Shown one piece after another: positions 1-12,018 of a stretch of 64,000 bases of DNA (its first letter is position 1; every line of letters starts with the position of its first letter). The stretch is taken from the NCBI GenBank assembly GCA_963573385.1, contig CAUYLG010071720.1, forward strand, positions 57,089 to 121,088, given 5' to 3'. This DNA is from Cacajao melanocephalus. Lineage: Eukaryota > Chordata > Mammalia > Primates > Pitheciidae. The notes beneath the pieces were generated by a model. That model was given only the letters and a program-made list of their open reading frames with translations. It did not search any database and was not told the origin of the DNA. A program made the position numbers and the translations under genes.

Positions 1-509
<509 letters not shown>

Positions 510-540
510 CTATTCTGGAGTTTTTTTTTTTTTTTTTTTT

Positions 541-690
541 AACATATACTAGTGGCATTTGTTTCTCATGGTAATTGAAAATGTTTCAGATTCAACTTTT
601 GCAATGAATATAGTTTTAATTTATTTTAGATTTGAAATATCAGTGATTCCAGAAGAGTCCAGAGTGTGTTGCTTTTATTTTACTTTTCGG
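541..690. other. Unassigned AT-rich spacer
   Basis: About 150 bases between two Alus with no recognisable element. Confidence 0.4.
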
Positions 691-981
691 TTTTTTTTTT
701 TTTTTTGAGATGAAGTCTCACTCTGTCACCCAGGCTGAAGTGCAGTGGCATGATCCTGGCTCACTGCAACCTCTGGGTTCAAGCTATTCTTGGGCCTCGG
801 CCTCCCGAGTAGCTGGGATTACAGGTGCGTGCCACCATGTCCAGCTAATGTTTTGTATTTTTAGTAGAGACAGGGTTTCACCATGTTGGCCAGGCTGGTC
901 TTGAACTCCTGACTTAGGTGATCTGCCTGCCTCAGGCTCTCAAAGTGCTGGGATCACAGGCATGAGCCACCGTACCTGGCC
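691..981 (-). mobile_element. Alu SINE
   Basis: Reverse-complement Alu. The poly(A) tail appears as T16 at 691-706 and the body runs to the inverted head at 981. The middle of the left monomer has a short deletion after 'acctctgg'. No clean target duplication was found. Confidence 0.93.
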
Positions 982-1680
<699 letters not shown>

Positions 1681-1856
1681 TGACAATTCTTTGTTGTTGG
1701 GGAACTAGCCTGTATATTGTAGACTGCTTAGCAGCATCCCCAACCTCTTTCCAGTAGATGCTAGTGGCATCTTCTCTGGTTGTAACAATAAAAAATATTC
1801 CCAGACATTGCAGCTATCCTCTGGGGGCTAAAATCACCCATGGTTGAGAACCACCA
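1681..1856 (-). mobile_element. MER20-like hAT MITE, second part
   Basis: Continues the element broken at 1373. It includes the 'tctttgttgttgg' segment, 'gcagcatccccaacc', and the other terminal repeat 'ggttgagaaccacc' near 1842-1854. The two parts add up to roughly 220 bp, about full length for this family. Confidence 0.8.
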
Positions 1857-1879
1857 GTTTATGCTTTACAAAGAGTGAT

Positions 1880-2258
1880 TTTGAGAGCGAATTGGTTATG
1901 TTATAGGAAAATGAATAAACATTTGTTCGCGCAATTGATAAGCCAACTCCAGGGCAAAGCCAAGTATACAGAGGAAATATCCCTGTCCTCAAAGGAAGCA
2001 TACATGTGAACTAGAATTAGACATACAATATTTTATAGTATGTGATAAAGCCTGTAATAGAAAGATAAGAGAGTGGTTACTTTTGCTATAAAGATATCAG
2101 CAAAAAACAGGAAAGGAGGGAATACTTGACCTGGGTCTTGACGGATGAACAGGAGTTCACCAGAGTGAACTGCAATGGCCTTCATACAGAGAAGTCATCA
2201 AGAATTAAGGCTAAAGGACTCTTTTATGGTTTGCCTTGGGTTATGCTTCTTGTCCCAA
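1880..2258 (+). repeat. Old mammalian interspersed repeat, family not named
   Basis: The run 'ccctgtcctcaaagga' followed by a 'ctgggtcttgacggatgaac' block has the order of a common ancient mammalian repeat that I recognise by pattern but cannot name. It seems to resume beyond the next Alu at 2591. The assignment rests on remembered word order only. Confidence 0.3.
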
Positions 2259-2268
2259 CATAATTATT

Positions 2269-2580
2269 TATTTTTATTTTTATCTTTTTTTTTTGAAAGG
2301 GAGTCTCACTCTGTTGCCCAGGCTGGAGTGCAGTGGCACAGTCTCAGCTCACTGAAGCCTCCCCCTCCCGCGTTTATGCGATACTCCTACCTCAGCCTCC
2401 CGGGTAGTTGGGATTACAGGAGCTTGCAACCATGCCTGGCTAATTTTTGTATTTTTAGTAGAGATGGGGTTTCACCATGTTACCCGGGCTGGTCTCGAAC
2501 TTCTGACTTCAAGTGATATGCCTACCTTGGCCTTGTAAAGTGCTGTGATTACAGGCGTGAGCCACCATGCCCAGCCCCAG
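2269..2580 (-). mobile_element. Alu SINE
   Basis: Reverse-complement Alu with target duplication cataattatt at 2259-2268 and 2581-2590. The 113-codon open frame at 2175-2516 is an Alu reading frame with flanking sequence. Confidence 0.95.
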
Positions 2581-2590
2581 CATAATTATT

Positions 2591-2870
2591 AATAGCACTC
2601 CTTTCACTCTAACAGATGCTTTGCTTTGAATGATGAATTTAACAGTCACTCTGGTAAGGTCCTGGGGACTTGAAAGTTTGTGGGCAGATGATGTGTTTGA
2701 GGTGCAGTGAGTCGTATTATGTTGTCAGAGTACTTTAGAGGGTGGGAAGGGATGTGGAGGATGGCTGGAGATAAGGTTAGGACCTATTGTGGAGGGTTTT
2801 GGAGGGTCTTGCATGCCGTACAATGGAAGTAGAGCTTGTCCTGGACAGCCTAAGAGTTAACTAACGGTTC
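2591..2870 (+). repeat. Old interspersed repeat, continuation
   Basis: Blocks such as 'ggagggtcttgcatgccgta' and 'caatggaag' fit the downstream part of the unnamed old repeat seen at 1880-2258, in the same orientation. From 2871 to 3063 nothing further is recognisable. Confidence 0.3.
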
Positions 2871-3030
2871 CCGGGCAAAAGAGTGTGTTAGAGAGAGACA
2901 GAGAAAATGAGCTTTTCTGGCCCTTGAGAAGTTTCATTCTGTTCCACATGTTGCATGCTTCTCCCAAGTACTACTTCTTAGAGAAGGTAGGTCCCTAAGA
3001 GGTTCTCCTTGGCTGAGTTTTGTTTGGTGA

Positions 3031-3380
<350 letters not shown>

Positions 3381-3678
3381 TTATTATTATTATTTTTTTT
3401 TGAGACAGAGTTTTGTTCTTGTTGCCCAAGCTGGAGTGCAATGGTGTGATCTAGGCTCTCCGCAACTTCCACCTCCCAGGTTTAAGTGCTTCTCCTGCCT
3501 CAGCCTCCCAAGTAGCTGTGATTACAGGCCCGCGCCACCACACCCAGCTAATTTTTGTATTTTCGGTAGAGACAGGGTTTCTCCATGTTGGTCAGGCTGC
3601 TCCTGACCTCAGGTGATCCGCCTGCCTTGGCCTCCCAAAATGCTGAGATTACAGGCTTGAACCACTGTACCCGTCCTT
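3381..3678 (-). mobile_element. Alu SINE, second of the pair
   Basis: Reverse-complement Alu with tail (tta)nT8 at 3381-3400, joined directly to the head of the previous Alu with no genomic DNA between. The outer duplication at 3679-3692 matches the one left of the first Alu. Confidence 0.94.
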
Positions 3679-3826
3679 AACTGAGTTTCTTTATGAAATG
3701 TGTAAAGGAGACTTCTATTCATTTTTACTTTCTTCTTGACTTGGGAATGAATGAGATTTTGCTCTGTTACTGAAATTTGAATGAATGGCTACTATTTTAG
3801 TTGAAAAGAAAAGATGAAATTATCTT

Positions 3827-4053
3827 AGGACTTGGCAAAGTATATTCTGTGGGTGAAATCTAGCCTCTAGTCTGCTGCTTGTTTTTGTAAATAAAGTTTT
3901 ATTGGAACACAGCCACAGTTATTCATCTAAGTATTGTGTATAGCTGCTTTAGTGGTACAACAGCAGAGCTGAATAGTTCTGACAAATACCATATGGCCTG
4001 CGATGCCTAAAACGACCGTCTGCGCCTTTATAGAAAAAGTTTGCCAATCCCTG
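3827..4053 (+). mobile_element. hAT-type MITE, near full length
   Basis: Non-autonomous DNA transposon with the core words 'gtttttgtaaataaagt', 'ttggaacacagcc' and 'agaaaaagtttgcc'. The ends 'ttggcaaa' (from 3833) and 'tttgccaa' (4040-4047) are inverted repeats of each other, as expected. Length is about 227 bp. The same family recurs at 28492-28666 plus 34774-34820. I cannot give a secure MER number. The 126-codon frame from 4003 starts inside it and is not supported as a gene. Confidence 0.75.
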
Positions 4054-4066
4054 ATCCAACTGGATT

Positions 4067-4433
4067 CAATATTCAAGTCAAGTCACTCAAGTATTTTTCA
4101 TATCTTTATTCTGATTCAGATAGTTTCAGGAATGGATCAAATTATGTTGATTTTAGTACATCTATTTGTTCCAAGTTGGGCTTGTGTTTTCAAGTTTACG
4201 GGAGACATTTTGTTATCCAGGATTTTACCTGAGAGGGATAAAACTCTAGAACTTGGCTTTTCTGTCTTCCAGGAAGTTTTGAATCTCCTCTCTGGATTTG
4301 ATACTGACCTCACAAGGAAGGTGCTGCCTGGCCTGGCTGGGTGGCTGGACCCATGCTCTGTGGTGGGGCTCTCCCCACTCTAGAAGGCTGTGGACCACGA
4401 ACCCTTTTCCACTCCAGAGTCAGTGCCATAAGA
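4067..4433. other. Unassigned sequence
   Basis: No known repeat or coding signal. It is open for a long way in one frame, but without recognisable protein features. Confidence 0.4.
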
Positions 4434-4444
4434 GACAAATATAT

Positions 4445-4741
4445 ACTTACATATATTTGAGACGGAGTCTCGCACTGTCGCCCAGGCTGGAGTGCAGTGG
4501 TGTGACCTCGGCTCACTGCAACCTCTGCCTCTTGGGTTCACATGATTCTCCTTGCCTCAGCCTTCCAAGTAGCTGGAATTACAGGTGCCCAACATCACAC
4601 CTGGCTGATTTTTTTGCATTTTTAGTAGAGATGGGGTTTCACTATGTTGGCCAGGCTGGTCTTGAACTACTGACCTTGTGATCCACCCGCCTCAGCCTCC
4701 CAAAATGCTGAGATTACAGGAGTGAGCCACCATGCCCGGCC
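4445..4741 (-). mobile_element. Alu SINE
   Basis: Reverse-complement Alu with target duplication gacaaatatat at 4434-4444 and 4744-4754. The tail is not a T run but an AT-rich string (4445-4457), so it has been eroded or replaced. Confidence 0.94.
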
Positions 4742-4793
4742 TTGACAAATATATTTCAATTTCAAATATTTTCAAAAAAGAAAACTATTATAG

Positions 4794-5116
<323 letters not shown>

Positions 5117-5126
5117 CATTACTGTT

Positions 5127-5410
5127 GTTTAGAGACAGGATCTCACTCTTTCATCCAGGCTGGAGTGCAATGGCACAATCATAACTCACTGCAGTCTCAA
5201 CCTCCTGGGCTCAAGTGATCCTTGTCCCTCAGCCTCCTGAGTAGCTAGGATTACAGGTGTGTACCAAATCAGCTATTTTAAATAATTATTTGTAGAGATG
5301 GGGGTCTCGCTATATTTCCCAGGGTGGTCTCGAACTCTTGGGCTCAAGCGATCCTCCCACCTTGGCTTCCTGAAGTGCTGGGATTACAGGGATGAGCCAC
5401 TGCTCGTGGC
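5127..5410 (-). mobile_element. Alu SINE, older (J-like)
   Basis: Reverse-complement Alu that is clearly more diverged than its neighbours: 'tcataactcactgcagtctc', a degraded middle A-rich region ('ttttaaataattattt'), and 'ctgggctcaa' in both monomers. These are features of the J branch. Confidence 0.88.
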
Positions 5411-6232
5411 TTATACTGGTCTTTAAGAAAAAAACAGGAAGAAAAAGAGGTAGTTTTTTGGTTGATTTAATACATTTATTTCCTCATTATAACCCTCTGG
5501 TGTCTTCTCATTTAATGACCATGTTTGTTTACTCCTTTTCCAGTGACACCTTTCACTCTGATGAGCATCAAGCTGTACTTGGTATTTGGGTGGGGACTGG
5601 ACCTTTGGAGAGAGCGCCAGGGACAACAGCAATATGTGAACCAGGGACAATGTTAATTAACCAAATTGGTGGTTTAGCTCCCCCACCCCTTTCCTCCACC
5701 AGCCTTAGACAGCTCAGCTTTTTGTAGGATCTGGCTGCTTGCCTTCAGAGACTCTTCAGCAAGTAGAGAGTGGTTACCCCAGGAAGCCAGTTCACATAAA
5801 TGAAGAATGCTTTTCAGTCATTTATGGTCCTGGACCTTGCCCCTTGTTCTTTCTTTGTAAAGTGTTCAGATGAGGGTTCTCTTTTATCTTTCAGTTGCTC
5901 CTTTAAAGCTCCAAGTGGTTTTTTAATACCCTGTGAAGCCCTCACAATCAGTTGCTTAAAATGTTTCTAGAAATTCCTGGTATCACTTAAAAATAGCTTC
6001 CGTTTTGTGCTCTAGAAGGTTCTTGTTGCTGAGTGCCAGCAGCTACATTTTAGCGTTGAGGCAGGTTTGCCCAGATTAGTGTGCCAGTGTGGAGATGAAG
6101 AATTCCACCCCTGCAAGACAGAGCCATGTAAGAAGCCAGCCGGGGGAACACATCGCTGCAGCCGTGTCTGAAAAGTGACAACCCTAAACCCTTGTCCTGC
6201 CTTTCTTCTCTTTCTTTCCAGTTTTCAAAAAA
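5411..6232. other. Unassigned sequence, about 820 bp
   Basis: The longest repeat-free stretch of the Alu-dense part. A pyrimidine tract ending in 'ctttcag' at about 5885-5894 resembles a splice acceptor, and a 51-codon cysteine-rich frame lies at 6016-6171. Neither is enough to call an exon. Confidence 0.4.
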
Positions 6233-6283
6233 ATTAATAGGCTTTATTATTGTTTTTAGAACAATTTCAGATTTCTAGAAGAA
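6233..6283 (-). mobile_element. L1M 3' end, piece 1
   Basis: 'ggctttattattgtttttag' then 'cagatttctag' matches the reverse complement of the very 3' end of old (L1M) LINE-1 copies. It is interrupted by the Alu/LTR composite at 6284-6943. Confidence 0.6.
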
Positions 6284-6360
6284 TTTTTTTTTTTTTTTTT
6301 TTTTGAGACGGAGGTTTGCTCTTGTTGCCCAGGCTGGAGTGCAGTGGTACAATCTCAGCT
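6284..6360 (-). mobile_element. Alu SINE, tail-side part, split by an LTR
   Basis: T21 at 6284-6304 then the usual reverse Alu up to 'caatctcagct'. It continues at 6714 with 'agctcactgcaacctcc', so exactly one Alu was broken. Confidence 0.95.
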
Positions 6361-6713
6361 TGAAGAGGGAGACCCAGGCATCTCAGATCAACTTCCCCTT
6401 TTCATATGTGATTCCTAAAACTGTAAACCGAAACCCTTTTCATATGTAATTCCCGAGACTGTAAACTGAGACCTTTTTGATATGTAATTCCTGAGACTGT
6501 AAACCGAGACGCTTTTCATATGTAAAGCTATAAACCTAAGATTCTTCCACCTGTAACATCTAAAGTATAAGCCTATATAAAGGCAGAACCTTCCTTTGTT
6601 AGGGGAGCTTGACTGTTAGGCAACTATGCCACCTTGCTCCCGGCCGAATAAACCCTCCTTCCTCCTGTATTCAGTGTCCCAGAGATCCGTTTCCCGCGGC
6701 CGCTCCTGCTACA
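6361..6713 (+). mobile_element. Class-I type solo LTR (353 bp) inside an Alu
   Basis: The insert starts TG (6361) and ends CA (6712-6713) and is flanked by a 4-bp duplication agct (6357-6360 and 6714-6717), as expected of gammaretrovirus-like (ERV1) integration. It has a TATA box (tatataaag, 6574-6582) and an AATAAA signal (6647-6652) in plus orientation, so U3-R-U5 read left to right. U3 holds four repeats of period 38 (catatg cores at 6403, 6441, 6479 as gatatg, and 6517). A NotI-type octamer gcggccgc lies at 6696-6703. No internal viral sequence is present, so it is a recombined solo LTR. I do not recognise the family. Confidence 0.85.
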
Positions 6714-6943
6714 AGCTCACTGCAACCTCCGCCTCCCAAGTTCAAGCAATTCTCCTGTCTTAACCTCCCGAGTAGCTGGGATTACAGGTATGCGCCACCA
6801 TGCCTGGCTAATTTTGTATTTTTAGTAGAGACAGGGATTCACCTTGTTGGTCAGGCTGGTGTCGAACTCCCGACCTCAGGTTATCCACATGCCTTGGCCT
6901 CCCAAAGTGCTAGGATTATAGGCATGAGCCACTGCACCTGGCC
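6714..6943 (-). mobile_element. Alu SINE, head-side part after the LTR
   Basis: Resumes the Alu broken at 6360 and ends with the inverted head at 6943. A 112-codon frame (6609-6947) crosses LTR and Alu and is not a gene. Confidence 0.95.
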
Positions 6944-7641
<698 letters not shown>

Positions 7642-7735
7642 TGCTTCACCTATTTATTCCTCCTTCCCCTCAAACCACTAGCAACCCCTAATCTTTTAAA
7701 GTCTGTATAGTTTTACCTTTTCCATCTTCTGCATT
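7642..7735 (-). mobile_element. L1M 3' region, piece 3
   Basis: 'cctatttattcctccttccc', 'aaaccactagcaaccccta' and 'tatagttttaccttttcc' continue the reversed L1M sequence after the Alu. Confidence 0.65.
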
Positions 7736-8560
7736 TTAAATTCTTTACATTTGAATCTCTGGAGTACCCACTGACAATGGCTTGCCAGTCAGAACTCATA
7801 GTCATGATTCTATTATTCTGCTCCTCTGGGGGGCACAGAAAGTTGGACTTCTCTTTGGAATAAAATGGAAGGTTGTTATGAAAGCTAAAATGCACTACCT
7901 TGACAATACCTCCATGGTGCACAGTCTGCCCTGTTGGTGCCGTTTTCCTCCAATAAAAAAGTGCTTTCATTCTAGGCCTCCTGCCCAGCCTGATTTGGTG
8001 GATAGATTTGCATTGCCTGTGTTGTACATCCTGGTTTTCCTCAGCCCAGGATACTGATTGCTATTTACTCAGCAAACAGTTTTGGAGGTACATTCTGGAA
8101 GCCATTCCTCCTTCTCTGTGAACTGCCTCCCGTGGACCTTTGGTAATGATATTTATTCTCTGGTGAGAGCGGCCAATGGGATACTCACTGAGAAATTTGA
8201 ATTGATGAGATAGCCAGTCAGGGTGACCACATTCCTGGGATTGTAAAAGGTGTCATGTTGGGAACTGAAACCACTATCTTCATGTCTAGAGCAAGAGAGA
8301 TTGAAACCAGAGGGAGAGAGCACTTTCTTTCTGCTGGTTGGATTTCCAGTCTTTGCTCTAGCTCTTCTTAAGCCCTGGCTGCCTTTCTTGGCTCCTGTGA
8401 GATGCTTTAAACCTCATCCAGTAAGTCACCCCTATGTATCCTCAAGCAACCAAATTAGTTTCTGTAACTTGCAATAAAGAAATCTTAGTGAATTTATCTA
8501 TGTTTTAAATCTGGTCTTTTTCTCTGCAGAGTGCTGTTCTAAGTGGATTTGATATGTCAG
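7736..8560. other. Unassigned sequence, possible old LTR remnant
   Basis: No firm assignment. The end of the stretch, 'agtttctgtaacttgcaata' followed by an AATAAA (near 8471), has the flavour of an old plus-strand LTR, and another AATAAA lies at about 7951. No TG/CA ends or target duplication were found, so this is only a possibility. Confidence 0.25.
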
Positions 8561-8720
8561 ACTTATTTACATGAATACTAAAGTATTATAAAGGTCATGA
8601 TAGAAATCTGTGTAAGAGGCAAAAGAAGGAGTGGTTGCGTTTACCTGAGGGCAGGAAGACACAGTCCGTGAAAGAGGTGATCTTTCCAGGTGGGCTGGAC
8701 AGGGCATTCTGGGTAGAAGG
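8561..8720. repeat. Possible second copy of the unnamed old repeat
   Basis: 'aagaggcaaaagaaggag' through 'gggcattctgggtagaagg' resembles downstream parts of the repeat at 1880-2870. The minus-strand LTR at 8721 seems to have landed in it. Confidence 0.2.
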
Positions 8721-9093
8721 TGTTATGTGCACTCTGAATGAAGAGATCCCCTAAATAGGCTTTGTGTGAGCAACATGGCTGTTTATTCACCTGGGTGCGG
8801 GCAGTGAATGAACAGTCTGAAAAGAGTCTGAGTCTGAAAAGTTACAGAAGTTACAGTTCAGGGCCATTTTTTCAAGCTGGGAGAGGGTCGTAGGGTCTGG
8901 AGTCACAAGGTTGACCAAGGTCAGTTACAAAGTCCAGTCGCCTTATCAGTTGAGGGGGAATAAGGAACAATAGAAGAATGTCTCAAAGTTAATTAGGCGC
9001 CGCAGGGGTTGATCATTCTCCTTTTGTGGTTTTCCAGTTACTTCAGACTTTCTAGTTCCAGTAACTCATCTGGAGGTGTCAGTGCAGGTCACA
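8721..9093 (-). mobile_element. Class-I type solo LTR, LTR7-like 3' part
   Basis: Read on the minus strand this is a 373-bp unit starting TG (9093) and ending CA (8721). Near its 3' end it has 'ggtgaataaacagcc', then 'gttgctcacacaaagcc' and 'ggggatctcttcattc', close to the LTR7 (HERV-H) R/U5 arrangement. The poly(A) signal is at about 8778-8783 (tttatt on the plus strand). The flanks aagg (8717-8720) and gagg (9094-9097) could be a worn 4-bp duplication. The U3 part is not LTR7, so I leave the family open. Confidence 0.6.
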
Positions 9094-9100
9094 GAGGTTA

Positions 9101-9227
9101 CCTCGGGAGGCTGAGGTGGGAGGATCCTTTGAGCCCAGGAGTTTGAGGCTGCAGAGAGCTATGATCACACCACTGTACTCTGGCATGGGCAATTTTTTGG
9201 TACTTGGTCTATTAAAAAAAAAAAAAA
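9101..9227 (+). mobile_element. Partial Alu, right monomer
   Basis: Begins at 'cgggaggctgagg' and runs through 'gaggctgcagagagctatga' and 'ccactgtactctggc' to A14 at 9214-9227. Only the right half is present; its divergence suggests an old copy. Confidence 0.8.
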
Positions 9228-10271
9228 CCGAAAAGAAAAACAACTCCAATGCTCCAGTGTGTGTCTTCTAAATATGTTTACTTCATTTCCAGGGGACTTG
9301 TCTTGCTGTCTTTTAACTTTGTCATTATCACTATTTTTTAAAGCAAAAAAGAAAATTTAAAATACATAAAGGTTAAGTGAATTGTCATTGTGTTTTTAAT
9401 AACTGAGGAGGCCTTTTATGTTTGGAAAGAGATATTTATAGTAAGTTTTTCTTTTTCCATTATTTATTAAAATAGTAAATTTTAAAACCTAGTATTTCTT
9501 GAACTTTAAGCTCAACTTGTAGATAATTTTCATTTACAAAGTAGTAATTTTCATGTCAACAGTTGTTTCACTGATTCATTGATTAACCTCACTTAGTTTC
9601 TAAATTTAACAAATTAAAGTTATTAAGACTGTTAGCACCACTTACAAATTTAATCAGAGTCCTTTAACGTTTTAAACCATAATCACGCATTTTAAGTGTC
9701 TGTTTCTCTCAAGCACCTTATCTAAGGCTGACAACAAAACCAAGGCGCAAAGGCAGCCTCCTACTTCAGCAGCTCTGGGGAGCTACTGCAGTAATCCTAC
9801 TAGAAGCCAAGAGAATAAAAGAATGCCTTAGTCCAGTCAGCGTTAGCTGTTTTGAGGCATTGATTGATGGATTGTCAGCATACTGGATCTGTTTGTGCCT
9901 CCAAGGTGTTCCTTCAGATCTCAACAGCTAGATTCTTTTCTGTTTTTGTATTTTAAATCAGGCAGCCTCCAGAACCAGAGTACGTTCAGAGACTCTCAAC
10001 AGCTGATTGTTTGATAAAAACAAAGCTTACTGGTGACTTGGAGGTTTGGGTGTCTGTAGTCCTCAGCTGGGAGTTACCTATTTGCATAGGTTGCACTTGT
10101 CTGCAGCCAGGTGTCCTAAACCCCACCCATCATGTAAATTAACAGAGGGTCTTGATCGTACTTTTTTCCTCTGTAGTCAAGCAGTAAGGATTTATTTTCA
10201 TTTTTCGCGAGATAGCAAAAGACACCTCATTAAGAGCTTTTCACTGTAAGACTGCAAAGACTGAATGACTT
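9228..10271. other. Unassigned sequence, about 1 kb
   Basis: AT-rich at first, more mixed after 9700. No repeat, exon or RNA gene was recognised. A 67-codon frame at 10046-10249 has no recognisable features. Confidence 0.4.
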
Positions 10272-10574
10272 TCGCTGGGTGCGGTTGCTCACGCCTGTAA
10301 TCCCAGCACTTTGGGAGGCTGAGGCAGGTGAATCACCTGAGGTTGGGAGTTCGAGACCAGCCTGGCCAACATAGAGAAACCCCGTCTCTACTAAAAATAC
10401 AGAATTAGTTGGGTGTGGTGGTGCACGCCTGTAATCCCAGCTACTTGGGAGGTTGAGGCAGGAGAATCACTTGAACCTGGGAGGCAGAGGTTGGGGTGAG
10501 CCTAGATCGCACCATTGCACTCCAGCCTGGGCAACAAGATTGAAACTCCCACTCAAAAAAAAAAAAAAAAAAAA
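10272..10574 (+). mobile_element. Alu SINE (S-like)
   Basis: Full-length plus-strand Alu from 'gctgggtgcggttgctcac' to A18 at about 10557-10574. This is the first full Alu on the plus strand and marks the end of the Alu-dense part. Confidence 0.95.
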
Positions 10575-11775
10575 GATTACTTTCTCATTTGGTTGGGACT
10601 CCTTGTGGAGTTGGACACTTAAATTCCTTTGCCAAAGCCCTTGGCCCCATGACAGGACGCTGTAACTCTCATGTAACTTCTTGTGTGGGGTCTAGTGTGG
10701 GCACCGGTGGGATGCCGAACCCCGGCTGTGACACCGACTTTGTCTTCCCTGATTCTCCAGTGTCCTGTTGACCTCCTTCCCGGAGTGTCATTATTACCGC
10801 GCACGAGGGAAGTAAAGTAATGCAAGGAGACATGGCCTCACATTATTTAGAAGAAATGCTTTTGAAGAGGTTTGAAATAGGTTTTCTAAAATCTAATGTT
10901 AGAGCAAAAGAGATATATTTAACAACATATATTTACTCTGCATATCTTAATAGGACTTGAGGCTTACAATAAAACATTTATTGAACAGTTAAAGATGCAA
11001 AGTAGAGATAAGCAACCTTTTTCAGGAGAGGGCCAGGTGGATGAATCAACACAATTGGTCTTTTTGGCAAAAATGTTAAAACCTGTTGATTTTGATGTCG
11101 TTAATTGGAAAGAGTGAGGGAGATTAACAGGTGCCAGAGAAGTAATTAATCAGGGATGTAGAGAGCTTTTATGTTATCAGGGAAAGGTGATTGTGAAAGT
11201 GTCCACCTCAGTCTTTAAGAGTATTGAGTGGAACAGACATTTGCATTTTTATTGTATAGATTAATGTACTCAGTGGCGAGCCATGGACTGTGGAAAATGA
11301 TCATTTTTGGAGGGTGGTGATAAAAGACCGAGTCAATTTAGGGTGAGGTTTGGTGTGTGAAAAAAGGTGTCAGATATTTTACTTCTGCCCTGCTCATGAG
11401 AAATCACAATGCTTAGAACCCATCTGTTGCTACACTTGACTCCTCTGTTTTCAGAGGCAGTGGGCTGGCCACTCGCTCTACACCGGCCAAATCATACAAT
11501 TAGGAAAACGTACTGAGAAGGAACATTTTATGTGACTTGAGAATGGAGGAAATATGTGAGTAGAGAGCTATACAAAATAGGCACTTTGGTTTCTGCATGT
11601 TAACTTAGTTTGGGTTCTACAATGTAGAACCCAACATCAGTGCATCCACGTTTGTGTGCTATAACCTTTTGGATGGAATTTGATGAATATCAAAATAAAT
11701 ACCTACTTATTGTGCATTAATTACCTACCTCCTGGAGACGGCTTACAGGGTGTGGCATGGTTGGTTACAGATAAT
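10575..11775. other. Unassigned sequence with a CpG-bearing patch
   Basis: 10655-10810 carries several CpGs ('caccggtgggatgccgaac', 'cccggag', 'accgcgcacgagg') in an otherwise CpG-poor window. The rest is AT-rich with no recognised repeat. A 23-bp palindrome lies at 11611-11633. Overlapping short frames on both strands at 10589-10825 are not supported as genes. Confidence 0.4.
11611..11633. repeat. Perfect inverted repeat
   Basis: Arms tgggttctaca (11611-11621) and tgtagaaccca (11623-11633) are exact reverse complements around a single A at 11622. No known element flanks it. Confidence 0.9.
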
Positions 11776-12018
11776 TTTTTTCAACTTTTATTTTAGATTT
11801 GGAGGAACATGTGCTGGTTTGTTACCTGGGTATACTGAGTGATGCTCCTGTTTATGAATGATCCTGTCACCCAGGTACTGAGCATAGTATGCAACAGTTA
11901 GTTTTTCAACCCTTGGTCCCTCTGCTTCCCTACTAGTCCCACGTTTTTGTTGTTGCCATCATTATGTCCATTAGTACCCAGTGTTTAGCTCACACATGTA
12001 AGTGAGAACATGTGGTTG
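11776..12018 (-). mobile_element. L1 3' UTR fragment
   Basis: 'tcaacttttattttag', 'cccaggtactgagcatagta', 'gtttttcaacccttgg' and 'agtgagaacatgtgg' match the reversed 3' UTR of primate-age L1 (L1PB/L1MA type). The copy is truncated on the 5' side at about 12018. Confidence 0.85.

Noticed and set aside
2175..2516. 113-codon frame with repeated Alu-like peptides
   Set aside because: Typical reverse-Alu translation (repeated SSWDYR- and [17 protein letters not shown] words). Similar frames at 196-459, 1413-1664, 3100-3297, 4298-4681, 6609-6947 and 18632-18940 are rejected for the same reason.
4003..4383. 126-codon plus-strand open frame
   Set aside because: It starts inside the hAT MITE and runs into unassigned DNA. 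No domain, splice context or codon bias supports a protein.
6016..6171. 51-codon cysteine-rich frame (CQCGDEEFHPCK) after a pyrimidine-rich acceptor-like site
   Set aside because: Short, with no donor site or paired exon, and I know no matching zinc-binding family. Left as chance.
6394..6530. Regular 38-bp repeats considered as a CRISPR-like array
   Set aside because: The units are contiguous with no unique spacers, they lie in an LTR, and the host is a eukaryote.
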